64,000 nt of DNA from Heracleum sosnowskyi (Eukaryota; Streptophyta; Magnoliopsida; Apiales; Apiaceae): positions 126,716,998-126,780,997 of the forward strand of contig CM061240.1 of the NCBI GenBank assembly GCA_030848705.1, written 5' to 3'. Positions 12,301 to 25,600 of the stretch are shown piece by piece (the first letter of the stretch is position 1; every line of letters starts with the position of its first letter). The translations under genes were made by a program, and so were the position numbers. The notes beneath the pieces are model-generated. The model was not told the DNA's origin. It made no database searches and worked only from the letters and a program-made list of their open reading frames with translations.

Positions 12301-13348
12301 ACTGTGTGTATAGTATGTGTGTATATAGTGAGAGAAAGAAAAAGAAAGCAGGAGAGAGTCAGACGGAGACTGTCCTTTTTGTCACCCTACACTTTGTTGA
12401 AAATTTCCCGCAAAATTCTTAAAAACCATACTCATACTCATGCACCATCACTCTCTTTTTTTAGTAAATTTTGTAACTCTGCATTCATCTATTTTCTTCA
12501 TAACTACTTCAACCTGAGTTCAATAATTACAATAATACAAACTAAAATTACTATTATCTACACATATATATTGTATTTTTCACAAAAATAAATTTTCTTG
12601 TACAAATCTTTCAGATTTCTTGTTCAACATTTGAAAATCCAGATTGTCAGTTACATTTCATGTTGAAAAGTAGGTGGATTTTGAAAAACTTGCATTGAAA
12701 CATTGCTTGTGTACCTATTAAATTCCAACATATTTTGCATGTCAAATTTTAGAGAAACAAAGATCATGCACATGATTGCATTTGATGTGTGTGTTAGTTT
12801 TCCAAAGAAAAAAGTTTTAGCTTTTTGAAGGTTAAATGATTCTATAAACTGGATTATTGGTTGTAATAAGTATCTTTATGCATAACTTCTTTTTCTTTTA
12901 TACCTAGTTGATCCCTTCTTTTCCATGAAACCAAGTGTGATTGGGCACATACTATACATGTGAGAGTGTGTGTGTGTGGATCTTTTTCTCAATTATTGAT
13001 TCCTTTTTTTGGTTCTTTAACTTTCATTCATTTCTTGATTAAATTGGTTTCTTTTTCAGCCTGTTGAATTTCTTGGGATTTAGGCTTAGAGTTGATCGGC
13101 TTCAAATTCTTTCTGGGGATCTTTTGTTTGGTGTGTTGTTTATTTTTGGGATTTGTTTTGGTCTTCTGGGCTGTTTTTCTTGGAGTAGCTGCACTTATAT
13201 CACTGCAAAGCTTCAATCTTTTCTCTTAATTTGTAGTTGGTCAGTGAAAAGATTGAATCTTTCTCTTAATTTGAGTTGGGTTTATTAAAATTTTGTGTTT
13301 TGAGATTTGAGAAGTTAGGTTAGTTCGAGGTTGTATAGTTGTCGAAAA
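12301..13348 (+). promoter_or_regulatory. Probable 5' leader and promoter of the flippase gene
   Basis: The stretch has the look of a plant 5' leader: a purine-rich AGAGAAAG tract near 12,330, a CT-rich segment, and a good intron acceptor (TTCTTTTTCAG) near 13,060, which suggests a 5'-UTR intron. Short open frames here have no family resemblance. The transcription start cannot be fixed from sequence. Confidence 0.4.
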
Positions 13349-16300
13349 ATGGCTCGTAAAAAAAGGAGGATACGTTTAAGCAAGATCTATACATTTAAAT
13401 GCAAAAGAGCAAGGGCAAAAGCTGATCATAATCGCATTGGTGGACCTGGATTTGCAAGAGTAGTGTTTTGTAATGAACCTACTAGCTTTGAGTCTACAAG
13501 CAGAGGTTATGCAGATAATTATGTTAAAACTACAAAATATAGTCCTGCAACTTTTGTGCCAAAGTCTTTGTTTGAACAATTCAGGAGGGTTGCCAATTTT
13601 TTCTTTCTTGTTACTGCCATCGTGGCATTTACGCCAATTGCCCCTTATTCTGCTGCTAGTTCCGTGCTGCCTCTGTCTGTTGTGATTGGGGCAACCATGT
13701 TAAAAGAAGGTTTTGAAGATTTTCGGCGAAAACAGCAGGTATATATGCCAACTGCATTTCCATTGGTGTTCATCTTAAATTTATCTATCTGGTTTTTGCT
13801 CTCCATTTTTTGTTGGATTGGTATGTTGTGATTTGTCTAGTTGGATGGTTGTTAATTGGTAGCACTTGTTGAGTAACCAGTCGCGAGCTCTGATACCATG
13901 TTGAGTAACCAGCCGCTCTAAAACCTCAAGGTGTGAGAGAAAGGCACTTTCTAGGATCATATATTATATTCTAACAACACTAAGCTGAGAAAATGTACAT
14001 AGTTGTCCAGCTTCAGCTTTAAAGAGATTATTTGAGTCGTTTATTTAAACCATGTTTTAGTCCAAGGTATTCTTTTTACAGCACTGGTGTTGGTTGATCA
14101 TGTCTTACAGATGATATAGTTGGTTTGAAATATGGAAATTTAAGGAGCTTTCACAAATCACAATATGTTGCGAAAACATTCAGCATAGTACAGTATGGTA
14201 TACATAATTATTAGAACTTTTAAAATGCCTTAAAGTTTGATTTCACATCCGTTTTACATTACGTTAGACATGGACTTGATGAACTTTGCAATATAGCAGA
14301 TTAAGGACATTAATAATTTGATATTGAACCAGATATTAGATTTTGTTTGCCTGATCCTATTTGTAGAGATATATTTGTTAAGCTAACATACACTTTAATA
14401 TTTTTACATACTTTTTCTAGAGCAAGATGTCAACTTGGCACTATTACTGAGTGTATACAAATCTCTTTCAGGATGATGAGGTTAACGGAAGAAAGGTTAA
14501 CGTACATCAGGGTGATGGATCCTTTAAGCAGTGTGAATGGAAAGATCTGAGAGTAGGTGACGTAGTTAAGGTGCAGAAGGATGAATTCTTTCCGGCTGAC
14601 CTTCTTTTGCTTTCATCTAGTTATGATGATGCAATCTGCTATGTCGAGACCATGAACCTTGATGGAGAAACAAATTTGAAGCTAAAACAATCTCTGGAGG
14701 TAACTTCATCCCTTCACGAGGACTCGAGCTATATGAACTTTAAGGCCACTGTTAAATGTGAAGATCCAAATGCACATTTGTACACTTTTGTTGGAAGCAT
14801 GGAGTTGGAAGAAGAAAAGTTTCCCCTTTCTCCACAACAGCTTCTCCTTAGAGACTCTAAACTTAGAAATACAGAATTCATATATGGGGCTGTTGTCTTC
14901 ACTGGCCATGAGACAAAGGTGATTCAAAACTCTACTGCACCCCCTTCAAAGAGAAGCAAAATTGAGAGGAAAATGGACAGAATTATATACTTCCTTTTTG
15001 GCATCTTGTTCATAATAGCATCTGTTGGATCACTTGTCTTTGGAATTGTAACTAAAGATGACCTCCATGGTGATCGCATGAAAAGGTGGTACCTAAGACC
15101 TGATAATGCTGAAATATTTTTTGATCCTGACCGAGCTCCACAGGCAGCAACTTATCACTTCCTGACCGCCCTATTGCTTTATACTTACTTGATTCCAATT
15201 TCCTTGTATGTGTCAATAGAAGTTGTCAAAGTTCTTCAATGTACTTTTATCAATCAAGATATTGAGATGTACCATGAGGAAACTGATAAACCAGCTTACG
15301 CCCGCACCTCAAATTTAAACGAGGAACTTGGCCAAATTCACACCATACTTTCAGACAAGACTGGAACACTAACTTGCAATTCAATGGAATTCATCAAGTG
15401 CTCTATCGCAGGAACAGCTTATGGTCGTGGTGTCACTGAAGTTGAAAGGGCTATGGCCAATAGATTAGGATCACCGCTGATAGGGACTAAGCATGAGAAG
15501 GATATGGAAAATAATAATACAAAACCCCGCATCAAAGGCTTCAATTTTGAAGATGAAAGGATAACGAATGGCAACTGGGTTCGTGAACCTCACCCACTGA
15601 TCATACAGGGGTTCTTGCGTTTGTTAGCTATCTGCCACACAGCAATTCCTGATGTGGATGAAGATACTGGGAATGTCACATATGAAGCTGAGTCTCCAGA
15701 TGAAGCAGCATTTGTCATTGCAGCATTACAACTGGGTTTTGAATTTTATCAAAGGACGCAAACTACAGTTTCATTGATTGAGTTGGATCCTGAGTCTCGT
15801 GAAAAAGTTAAAAGGTCAGTACAAAGTGTGTTTAGAAAATTTTGGTCTCCTTTTATGCTTAAAAATCAGTTGGATACAGATTTCATTAAGGAGTTTTCAC
15901 ATAAAAAAATAAATTCCATTTAGATTTTTACGTTAGCAACTTCCTTTTGCAGGGAATATGACCTTTTGAACATGTTGGAATTTAACAGTACGAGAAAGAG
16001 GATGTCCGTTATTGTGAGATTTGAGGGAAAGCTTTTGCTGCTCTGCAAAGGTGCTGACAGGTTAGTCAATTATCAAACCAATGTAGCATTTTTTTCCTCT
16101 ATTGACATATTCTATGTTGTACTTTGAGTCATCAATCTCGATCCTTTTAACTTTCCTTTCTAATACTTTAGTTTCGGTGTCTTGTTAGTGTTATGTTTGA
16201 AAGACTTGGAGAAAATGGAAGGGAATTTGAAGAAGATACCAGAGAGCATGTGGATGAGTATGCTGATGCAGGTTTAAGAACATTGATACTTGCTTATCGG

Positions 16301-19252
16301 GAACTCACTGAAGAAGAATACAAAGAGTTTAATGAGAGATTCAAAGCGGCAGAGAATTCAGTTAGTGCAGATCGAGAGACAATGATCAATGAAGCCACAG
16401 AGCTGGTTGAGAGGGACTTGGTCCTTATAGGTGCAACAGCAGTTGAGGACAAACTCCAACAAGGGGTGAGCTGAAAAGTTTCGTTTTCATAAAAAACACA
16501 AATGTTATGCAACTTCTTTAATACCAAGATTTTAACTGATTTATCTTCTCTTCTGTCTGGCAGGTCCCTGAATGTATTGACAAACTTGCTCAAGCAGGAA
16601 TAAAGTTGTGGATTTTGACTGGAGATAAAATGGAGACCGCCATTAATATCGGGTACTCAATTTTTATTTTTATTTTTAGTTTTAACATAATACATGTAAC
16701 ATGAAGGTGTACTCTTGCAAAACACTGTAATTTATATCATGGATATCATTCAGGTTCGCTTGCAGTTTACTTAGACAAGGAATGAAGCAGATAATAATTA
16801 CCTTGGAAACACCAGAGATTAAACAAATAGAGAAAGAGGGAGAAAAGGGTCTTATTGCTCAGGTATAATTCATATATGTAATGTATTAAAGTGAACAATT
16901 TTAATAAGGATCAAATCAATTGTTCAAAAAGACAAAATGAAACGGAGATTAATCAAGTTTAATATTCCTACATACTAATGTTGGTCATGGTTCTCTCTCG
17001 GACTCTATATAAGAAGTTCTGTCTTGAATGTCACCCTACTAATGTTTTAAGAAACTTGTTCCTGATATCACTTAGCTTCTTTTATAGATCTAATGTTGCG
17101 ATGTTGATGGAATACGTGCATATCTTTTTAGGCCTCAAAGAAGAGTGTCCTCCAGCAGATAAGTGAAGGGAAGGATCTGATTGCCTTTTTAGGAAAAAAT
17201 GAGGCATTTGCTCTGATCATTGATGGTAAATCACTTGCATATGCTCTGGAAGATGACCTGAAAAAAATGTTTTTAGATCTGGCAGTTGCGTGTTCCTCTG
17301 TTATTTGTTGTCGCTCATCACCTAAACAGAAGGCTCTGGTAAGTGTTCAGCTATATAAGAAGTGCTTAGTTTCACAAAAAATGGTAACCAATACTTTTGA
17401 GTTGCGAACAAATCAAGTTTACCTCTGTACTAAAAGTCCAGTTCTAAATTTAAATTGCAGGTTACTAGACTTGTTAAAGAAGAAACTGGAAAGACAACAT
17501 TGGCAATTGGTGATGGAGCAAATGATGTGGGAATGCTTCAAGAAGCTGATATTGGGGTCGGAATCAGTGGTGTTGAAGGAATGCAGGTGCATAACTAGTA
17601 GCTACATCTGATTGTCGTTATAGGTTACATTTCATATGATTTCTTCTAAGCCTGTAATGTATCTTTCCATATATCAGGCGGTCATGTCAAGCGACATTGC
17701 CATAGCTCAGTTTAAATTTTTGGAGCGCTTATTACTGGTCCATGGGCATTGGTGTTACAGAAGGATCTCATCAATGGTAATAACACTCGTATGAAAATTT
17801 GCTTTGATATAGAATTTTGGTTCTGTTTATTGGCATCCCTGAGATGCAATACTAAAGTAAACAACTTTTTCTTTTGCAGATATGCTACTTTTTCTATAAA
17901 AATGTTACATTTGGTTTCACTCTCTTCTGCTACGAGGCACATGCCTCATTCTCTGGTCAAGCTGCATACAATGATTGGTGTATGTCCCTTTACAATGTTT
18001 TCTTCACGTCACTTCCGGTGATTGCTAGGGGAGTTTTTGATCAGGATGTATCAGCTACATATTGTCTCAAGGTATGCTTTGGGCGAAAAATGTCGAAAAA
18101 ATGTTTGTTGAATGTCTCTGTTTAGATAATATATGATTCCGAAACTCGTAACTTAACATGGTATTAGAGTTGTGGTTGAGAGACATTTAAGTTTGATTTC
18201 TTCCTAACCCCAATATTCGGCAAATTATTGCCCCAAAAGATGGGCACTCATGATCCATTCTTTAAGAAAAAGTGTTAAAATATAATATATGACATTTTTT
18301 CTAAAACCTTAAAACCGGAGGGTATTGTGAGATTGGGTAACTTAACATGATATTAGAGTCTTGGTTGACAGTTGTGTCCAATTCCATTCCAAATATTAGA
18401 GTCCGTGATCCACTCTTTGATGAAAATGGGTTTTTGAGTGAGGGAGAGTGTTAAGATATATGATCGTGTTAAGCCTATAACTCCTTGAACTGGTAACTTA
18501 ACAGTCTCAACATCCAGTTAAATGTTCAACTAGTGCAAATGTCCCTGAAAACTATTCACGTTTTTAGATATGACTGGTTTCTAATATGTATCCTTTTATG
18601 AAATTGTTGTATGTGATAGTTCCCTTTACTATACCAAGAAGGTGTCCAAAATGTTCTTTTTAGCTGGCGAAGAATAATTGGCTGGATGCTCAATGGCGTT
18701 TGTGCTGCTGTTATAATCTTCTTTCTCTGCATAAGAGCACTAGATCCTCAAGCCTACAAGAAAGATGGGAAAACTGCAGGATTGGATATAGTAGGTTCGA
18801 CAATATATACATGTGTAGTCTGGGTAGTTAATTGCCAAATGGCCCTTTCGATTTCTTACTTTACCTTGATCCAACATATCTTCATCTGGGGTGGAATTTG
18901 TCTGTGGTATTCTTTCCTCCTGGCATACGGGGCGATGTCTCCCAGCATTTCAACAACTGCTTATAAAGTCTTCATTGAAGCCCTTGCTCCATCAGCATCC
19001 TACTGGTTGATCACACTTTGTGTCGTGATTGCTGCCCTGACTCCTTACTTTTCATACAAATCTATTCAGATGCGGTTCTTCCCTATGTACCATGAAATGA
19101 TACAGTGGATAAGGCATGACGGGCGTTCAGATGACCCTGAATACTGCAATATGGTTAGACAAAGATCAATAAAGCATACCACAGTAGGCGTCATGGCGCG
19201 GTCAATGGCAAGAACTAATCCTCTCACTGGCAGTACTCATAGGCGGAGATAA
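13349..19252 (+). CDS. P4-type ATPase, phospholipid-transporting (aminophospholipid flippase, ALA9-12-like)
   Basis: Eleven exons with GT-AG borders: 13349-13738, 14472-15814, 15953-16060, 16189-16465, 16564-16652, 16754-16862, 17132-17338, 17461-17586, 17678-17776, 17880-18071 and 18620-19252. They total 3,573 nt in one frame (1,190 residues), the usual size for the family. Seen in order: RIGGPGFARVVFCNEP near the N-terminus, LDGET (actuator, about residue 193), PISLYVS in M4 (about 372), the phosphorylation motif DKTGT (about 425), KGADS, ILTGDKMETAINIG, GDGANDVGMLQEADIG, then the hydrophobic M5-M10 region and a basic tail. P4-ATPases move phospholipids to the cytosolic leaflet, usually with an ALIS/CDC50 partner. 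The sequence resembles the Arabidopsis ALA9-ALA12 group most; the exact orthologue is not settled. No lesion was found. Confidence 0.95.
13855..14010. repeat. Copia-LTR-junction-like debris in flippase intron 1
   Basis: GAGCTCTGATACCATG near 13,888 is the complement of the usual copia primer-binding site (TGGTATCAGAGC). GAGTAACCAG is repeated on each side of it. This suggests a small retrotransposon remnant in the intron; no LTR pair is visible. Confidence 0.4.
18120..18510. repeat. Diverged direct repeats in flippase intron 10
   Basis: The 548-bp intron (18,072-18,619) holds three diverged versions of a segment containing GTAACTTAACATGGTATTAGAG, near 18,150, 18,340 and 18,490, joined by AGTGTTAA(A/G)ATAT stretches. 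GGTATTAGAG resembles a copia primer-binding site, so this may be old LTR-junction debris. Splice sites on both sides are intact. Confidence 0.5.
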
Positions 19253-19564
19253 CAAATCAATTTGATCCATATATTAAAATCATTGAGCACGATTTTTTTC
19301 CCGTAGCACGCGATAAACGAAGGGGATGCTGTTCCATAGATATCACAAGTTCCTGAAATCTGTACAGCAGCATAATACAAATGTACATTATGTATGGTTG
19401 TTAGATAAAAGTCCCAAAATCTTACAACTTCATTTCCTGAATTTTTATTGTTGTACTAGTTAACCAATATCTATCTGTTGAAAGCTGTAAAAGTCTGGTT
19501 TGTAGATTACAATTTCAGATTTATGTGAAAAATACGATCATGACATCCAAGTTTGTGCAAGTAG

Positions 19565-19860
19565 ACAGGCATTAAGACAAATCATGCAAAGAAAATCAAC
19601 AGAGATTTTCTTGTAACTGATGTAAATTTATTAAAACTTCTAACACCATCACAATTCACATCTGCTTCTCGGATCGTTTCTGATAACTAGTGGTACGTTC
19701 ATGGCTGTCCCAGTTTCGCCATTTGGCCAGCAAGTTCTGCTGCAGTAATGTGACCATATCCAACACGATCAAATGATCGAAAAACCTCCATTAACTGCTC
19801 TTTGCTGCTTATCATCACCTCCTCCGCTCCTCATCTACATGATCCTGCACTGTTGCTTAA
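19565..19860 (-). pseudogene. Calmodulin-like (EF-hand) protein pseudogene
   Basis: On the minus strand one frame reads a calmodulin-like segment: EQLMEVFRSFDRVGYGHITA, AELAGQMAKLG, then two stops within TYH*LSE, then TIREADVNCDGVRSFNKF and a tail. Two EF-hand loops are recognisable. The second keeps D-x-N-x-D-G spacing but has Lys where the last ligand is normally Glu, and the first lacks several acidic ligands. There are stops before, between and after the loops and no start codon in context. It sits just past the flippase 3' end. This is a decayed CML fragment; no intact parent is in the window. Confidence 0.82.
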
Positions 19861-20944
19861 GATTTTTTGGTCAACTAATACTTCTTAGTATGATTTGTTG
19901 TATGTTGTTCTTTCGGACAAATTTGAAAATTATAAGGCTTCGCCACAGATTGACTTTCTGTCATCTAAAATCAACAGCATTAGAATGACTAATTACCTTG
20001 CTAAATGAAGGATTTAATTACTAATAAACATTTTAGAAAGTAAAAAAAGATAGTACTACTAGAGAAGTCTCGGCACGTATTCTAAGGCTCTTTAAAGTAT
20101 AGTTTCATTAATTGTTTTAAATTTTTTTTATTCTGAATAAAAATTAAATGTTTGGATTTTTATTCAAAAAAGAAAAAATTTAAAACTAAATAATATAACT
20201 ATATTTTATAGGAGTCTTAAAATGTGTGCTGACACCTGCATTTCAAATGTAAACAAATGAACGGGACGGAGAAAGTATTTCATTGCATGTGATCTCTACA
20301 TAAACCAATGTCAGATCTTAGTCATCTGACTCTATGGACGGTGCGGCATTGTTGGTTTCGACTGCCACGCCTGAATTACACTGTTTAATTTTAATAAAGT
20401 AAAGCAAAGCACTACAGCACGAATCTTGAAACACTAATAACAATCTTTTCTAAAAATCAGGTCAAGTAATCTATTTTCTTCGGATATAATCGTCGATCAA
20501 TTGCAGAAATTCTATTTTCTTCGGATATATTCGTCGATCAATTGCAGAAATTTAAATAATACGTGTGTCCCGTTGGGTCTTAAACAACTTGCGGGTAATA
20601 GCAACTGACTAAGCACTAGGCTATACATAATTAGAATCCTAACAGTGTTCTAAGGACTAAGACATGAGTAATTGAGTATTCCTAGCCTAAATTTAAGAAG
20701 AAACCTTGGAGTATATATGCTAAGACTTGAACTTCGACGTATAACTCAGACTGGATCAAAATGCCGCAGCTAGGCTTAAGAGATCAGACAAGTTGAGAGA
20801 GAAGGATTGATTCACCGACTAATCTTATGTTGCTTCATGGTCATTGCTGAGGAAGGCTCATGTTTTCGCGATGCTAAAATCTACCCAGAATGTACTACTG
20901 TTAGGATATTCTGGCTCGAAGATCAGATGCAGAATATGAACATA
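19861..20944. other. Intergenic, no gene recognised
   Basis: Apart from a 41-bp tandem duplication at 20,471-20,552, nothing recognisable is seen. Confidence 0.5.
20471..20552. repeat. 41-bp tandem duplication (2 copies)
   Basis: The unit beginning CTATTTTCTTCGGATATA occurs at 20,471 and again at 20,512 with one or two differences. It is a simple local duplication in intergenic DNA. Confidence 0.85.
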
Positions 20945-21397
20945 CTAGTATGCTAAGCTATTAACCACATTGTATTGCAAATCATGGCATTCAAGATTTT
21001 TAACAAGAAAAGTTGGGAAGCTATCTTCCAAATCCTCCCCCCTCCAAAAGCTTCCGAATGCAAACTCACCCTTCCCAGACATATCCTCCAACACATTCTC
21101 AATTTTCTCCATACAACTAAAACAACATTCGTCGCACGAAATTCCTTGGAATCGAATCCTGAAAGACCCAGAGTCACTTTTTATGACTCCATCAATACTA
21201 TATCTACTCAACTCTGTTGCGATCGTGTTTCCTTCTTTCTTCTGGTTCCTCAACTTTTGCTTGACATACCGTTTGGTTTTTCGAAGTAATCTGTATGGAA
21301 GTTTGAGCAAGATGAAGACTACGATCTGTAAAACTAAACACTGACAGCAACAAGATATAACAACACAATCTGCAGCTATCATGTTCAAGTCTTCCAT
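20945..21397 (-). CDS. Uncharacterised plant membrane-anchored protein, 150 aa
   Basis: A single-exon frame of 150 codons beginning MEDLNMIAADCVVISCCCQC. Residues about 8-35 form a Cys-rich hydrophobic segment (CVVISCCCQCLVLQIVVFIL), probably a membrane anchor, followed by a basic stretch (RKTKRYVKQKLRNQKK) and an acidic, Cys-containing C-terminal half with no domain I know. This layout recalls a small family of unnamed plant proteins of similar length. The function is unknown. The first ATG is used because the hydrophobic segment follows it directly, as in those relatives. Independent neighbour genes on either side give no clue to its role. Confidence 0.7.
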   Translation of the reverse strand: MEDLNMIAADCVVISCCCQCLVLQIVVFILLKLPYRLLRKTKRYVKQKLRNQKKEGNTIATELSRYSIDGVIKSDSGSFRIRFQGISCDECCFSCMEKIENVLEDMSGKGEFAFGSFWRGEDLEDSFPTFLVKNLECHDLQYNVVNSLAY

Positions 21398-22659
21398 GGC
21401 TTGTTAAATGTGAGTCTCAGAGAGATTAAAAGAGGACATGAAAGGGAAGTTATGCTGGGGTAATAAAGAAAACAAGTCATTTCTTGGAAGGGAAAAGATA
21501 CCTTATCCTCGGGGGAGGATATTGTCAAGGGTGAAGCAATAGGATATAGAAACTTGCGAACTCCTGACTTGCAAGACAACAAAATACCTGAAGACCTGTT
21601 TAAAACTTTAAAAAGTATAGTTACTACTTTCGAGTTTCGGAACATGTCAAATTGTCAATGCATGAATTTCCTACATCAACAGAGGAAAAAGAATTCCTTC
21701 AAACACCGTCTTACCCTTATTTTTCATAACGAGGTTATTTTCGTTCGTAAACTAATCAAGCAAACAAATAAAAATAGCAAAAATGCCCTTCTTGTGAAAT
21801 GATAAATCCCAAAGTATCCGCACCTCGCACAACATTTAATTGAAGTAGGCCAAGGTGCACATATCTTAGTGGATATCAAAAGAAGAGTAGAGTACAAGGA
21901 AACATAAGCTGTCACCTTTGTCTAATGGCTTGCACTTGATGTTTTAAAGGTACCTAGTAAAACCTCTTTTGAAAATTTGAATCTCTCTTTATTTGATGTC
22001 CTATAGCTCTTACTTTCAAAGGAAGACATCAAAGTGTCTACAAGTCGGTATCTTTTCTTTGCTTACTCTCCATACATTGAGTAGCAGCTGGCTCCTATGA
22101 AATCGAGTATTTAAGCCTGGAAATACTCAAAGTTAAACACATCAGCAGTAACCCCGTTTCGACAGGAAGATTATTAATGAATGAAATCGACTTTGCTAAT
22201 ATACAAATGTAAGGATTTGTTCCAAGGGCTTGGAATAGCAAACAGAAAGAAAGAAAAAGAATCATAGTAACATCAAATTTATTGTGTGATCTAATATTAT
22301 CCTTGCAACATCAAATTTATTGTAAAAACGGAACTTTGGACCACTGTAGCACATCAGTGCTTTCTTAATTTACAGACACGACTCAGTTATCTAAATGGAA
22401 ACAAAAATAATCAAAGACTGAGGATTAAAGCGAAAGCAAGAAAGTTCAATAACTCAGCACAATTCTTGTCAAAATTGGTTGCTGTGAACTAGCTCGAGAT
22501 TTGCTCAACAACCCCAGTTAAGCCTTGTATTCTGGATACAAAATTATAATGTTCTTGAAGTAAGACCACAGGTATGGTTGCGAATAACATTAGACTATCT
22601 TACATATTTTAGATTGAAAACATCTGCTATCTCAACAAAAATAAGAAAAAAAGTATGCC
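21398..22659. other. Intergenic, no gene recognised
   Basis: This stretch separates two minus-strand genes. It probably holds the upstream region of the 150-residue membrane protein (near 21,400-21,800) and the 3' UTR of the HD-domain gene (below 22,660). I see no further gene. Confidence 0.45.
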
Positions 22660-25600
22660 TCAACTTGTCACACTTGACTTTCTTCTTGAAATGATTTCAG
22701 CTGCCCAGCTCTTTCCAATATCAGTTTGAAATTTCCCTGCAACTCAAATTAGGATACAAGATACTCAAACACGATAGTCACTAATAGAATCATTTGGTTT
22801 ATACACTAGTTAATTGAGATTATAACATTACCGGCTGTTGAAACGAAAAACTCATCTAACACCATCCCATGTTCTGTCACCACAACGTAAAGCCGAATCA
22901 ATTACTAACCACACAATTGGCTCATAAAATTGCTCAAGTAAACAACACCCAAAAAATAATTAGGCTGAAATATTCAGCTTGCACTACTGGATTGAGTTTC
23001 AGTCTTTCATATTCACAACAATCGATAAGAGGCGGAACATTTCTTAACCAATTACTCAAGCAGCGGGAGATTTAGGGCATAAAAAGTAGCACAAGGAGGA
23101 CCAGAAAATTATATACTCTGGTCTCTGTAGCACAAATATTAAGAACCTTTGTAAACCTACATACTGCAGTAAGATCCTTGCTTGTTTAAATAATTAATCC
23201 TTGGTAATATTTAATGTATCAACTGCAGAGACTACACAACAGTTGATGTCAATGTGTTGGTCATAAGCAAGCAAATGAGAAGCACATGGGTGATATATTG
23301 ATAATTGACAACATGTTATTGCATTTAATCTCACATTCATAAAAGGAATGTATATCAGACAATATACTTAACACTGTAGCCTCACCAGTTTCATATTCCA
23401 ATGCTTGCAGAATCATTTCAACCTAAAGAAAGATAAAGCAGGTTAATATACTTAACAAACATTCACAAAACATACAAAAGAAGCATAAGCTCCTACTAAA
23501 TTAGTTTACTCTGTACATATATCCAATTACAAGCGCATGCATTTTAATAAAAATTTCACTTCAGGCTTTAGAGAGGAAGAGATGGGACTAATAGATGAAC
23601 CCTAACCTCAATGCGGTAAAATTCAAATGGTTCTTGTGTACCAAACATGTACGTTGATTGATTTATAATTATTAGTTACTAGATGCATAAGGTTATATCA
23701 AATTTACAGGGTTTCTGTTAATTTGAAAATCTACACTGAGGAATGCCGGTAGGTTCATACTTTGTCAAAATCTTTCACTAGATTAGCCTCTATGGAAGAA
23801 TTATTTTCATATTCTGCCCACAGCTCTTGGATCTCATCAGCTGTTACAAGCAGGAGAAAAACAATTAGATAAATATCAGTGGTAAGCAAATGTGTTTCGA
23901 GATACTTAGTGCTAGTCAGTACCTCTCATCCCTCCACCAAGAACTTTGCACATTTCATTTAAGGCTGCTTGTTCCATTCTACTCTTTTCTACTTTTGGCA
24001 CACCATCAGAAGGTGTTATATCTCCGACAATGGCTGTAAAATGCAAAACATAAAAAAGAAAAAACCAAAGAAACAGTGTACTGAAAACTTAGATTTTAAT
24101 CGACACACAAAGTTTAAACAACTGTGACAGTTGACAGACACCAACACATATTGATTATTCCAAATACGCAATAGGCATTTAGCAAATGTTTGTGTTCATT
24201 TTCTATACTACTAGTGGTATCCTTTTTCTGTTGTGAATTAATCAGAGAAAATTGAATTTAAAAGATGTACCTTCTGCAATATCATGCACAAGTGCTATCT
24301 TGATACACCTATCCAGATCAAGAAGAGAACAGCAAAACGAAGTAATTCAGTTAAAGAGTTAAAAATGAAAATTATATAATTTGAAGCATATAAATCCGGG
24401 TGACATAACTCAATGGAATTTGCTTGGATCACATTTCGGATAGAAAATAAACTGACTTTATTAGTGTAACATAATGGAAAAATATATAATTGATTTTGAA
24501 GAACAAGTGTCCGTGCATTTGACCTCTCTCTATTCACACCAGAGTTGTCTCCAGCAATCAATGCCATCAACGCCATGCGATACATATGATCAGCAATGGA
24601 TTCAGGACCCTTAATCCCATGATTGATCCATCCTTTTCGTTTAGTGGTCTGAAAATATTGGGAGAAACAGAGCAAGTAATTCCATCAAATAAAATCACAT
24701 AAGCCTCCCTTCAACAGGCAACTTCATATATTTCAGAGAGTTGTTGATAACACATACATAAAATCAGTATTCATAGGCAGGGGCGGAGCCACTCATTCAA
24801 GAGCATATGCGGTGGCCCACCCTGAACTCTTAGCAAGTATCTTTCCATATATATGACGTGTTTCTTCTTTCTAGATTACACTATCATGCAGTAACCATTT
24901 GTTTTTTATATAATTTTTTCATTTTACAGTGAGTGGTAAGAGATTACTCTGAATAAAAAGTATAATAGTTAATAAAAAAAAATTATTCATATATATAGCA
25001 TTGGCTTGTAAACTGTTAATCTTTATAAGAAAAAAAAAGATATAACCAAATGTTTTTATAGTATAATAATTAAAATTAGCACAGACAAAATCACCTACTC
25101 AAATTAACAAAAATTAGACTTGGACGGTGGATTGCAGAAAGAGTTTAGCTCATCATAGGGCTTGACTTGATGCTTGTATGATACTAAAAGCAACTACTAT
25201 GAGGTTATTCCTCAAAGCCAATTTTCTGGCTCACAGGAGTAAGCATATAAGTAACATCATATTCTAAAATGCAACAATTGAAACCAAGGAAACTGGTATG
25301 AACTTCTTGAAAAGGGAAAAAAATATAGACACCAGATAAAGCCAGTGTTTAGAATTAGAAATTTAAAAAGTCTTTTTAGTGACTGTTAAAAGATTCACAT
25401 AATCACTTCAAGAAGTGTCTCTGTCCATTATATAAAAAGGTTCCTACTCTAGCCAAAGATATATTACTACAGAGGCATTTCAACAATCAAGTACATAATT
25501 TCCCTAAAAAAACATAACCTGATGCCCAGAATCCAATTATAGTGTCGCAACCAAAGCACTACACATAATATCATCTATGCCATACGCGGTTGAACATATT

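Noticed and set aside
12304..12591. 95-codon frame upstream of the flippase gene
   Set aside because: Low-complexity translation of a CT/AG-rich leader, no similarity, and it lies in the likely 5' UTR.
24778..24850. GGGGCGGAGCCACTCATT as the end of a hAT-type element in the HD-gene intron
   Set aside because: The edge is typical but no opposite end or 8-bp duplication could be found within the intron, so it was not listed as an element.
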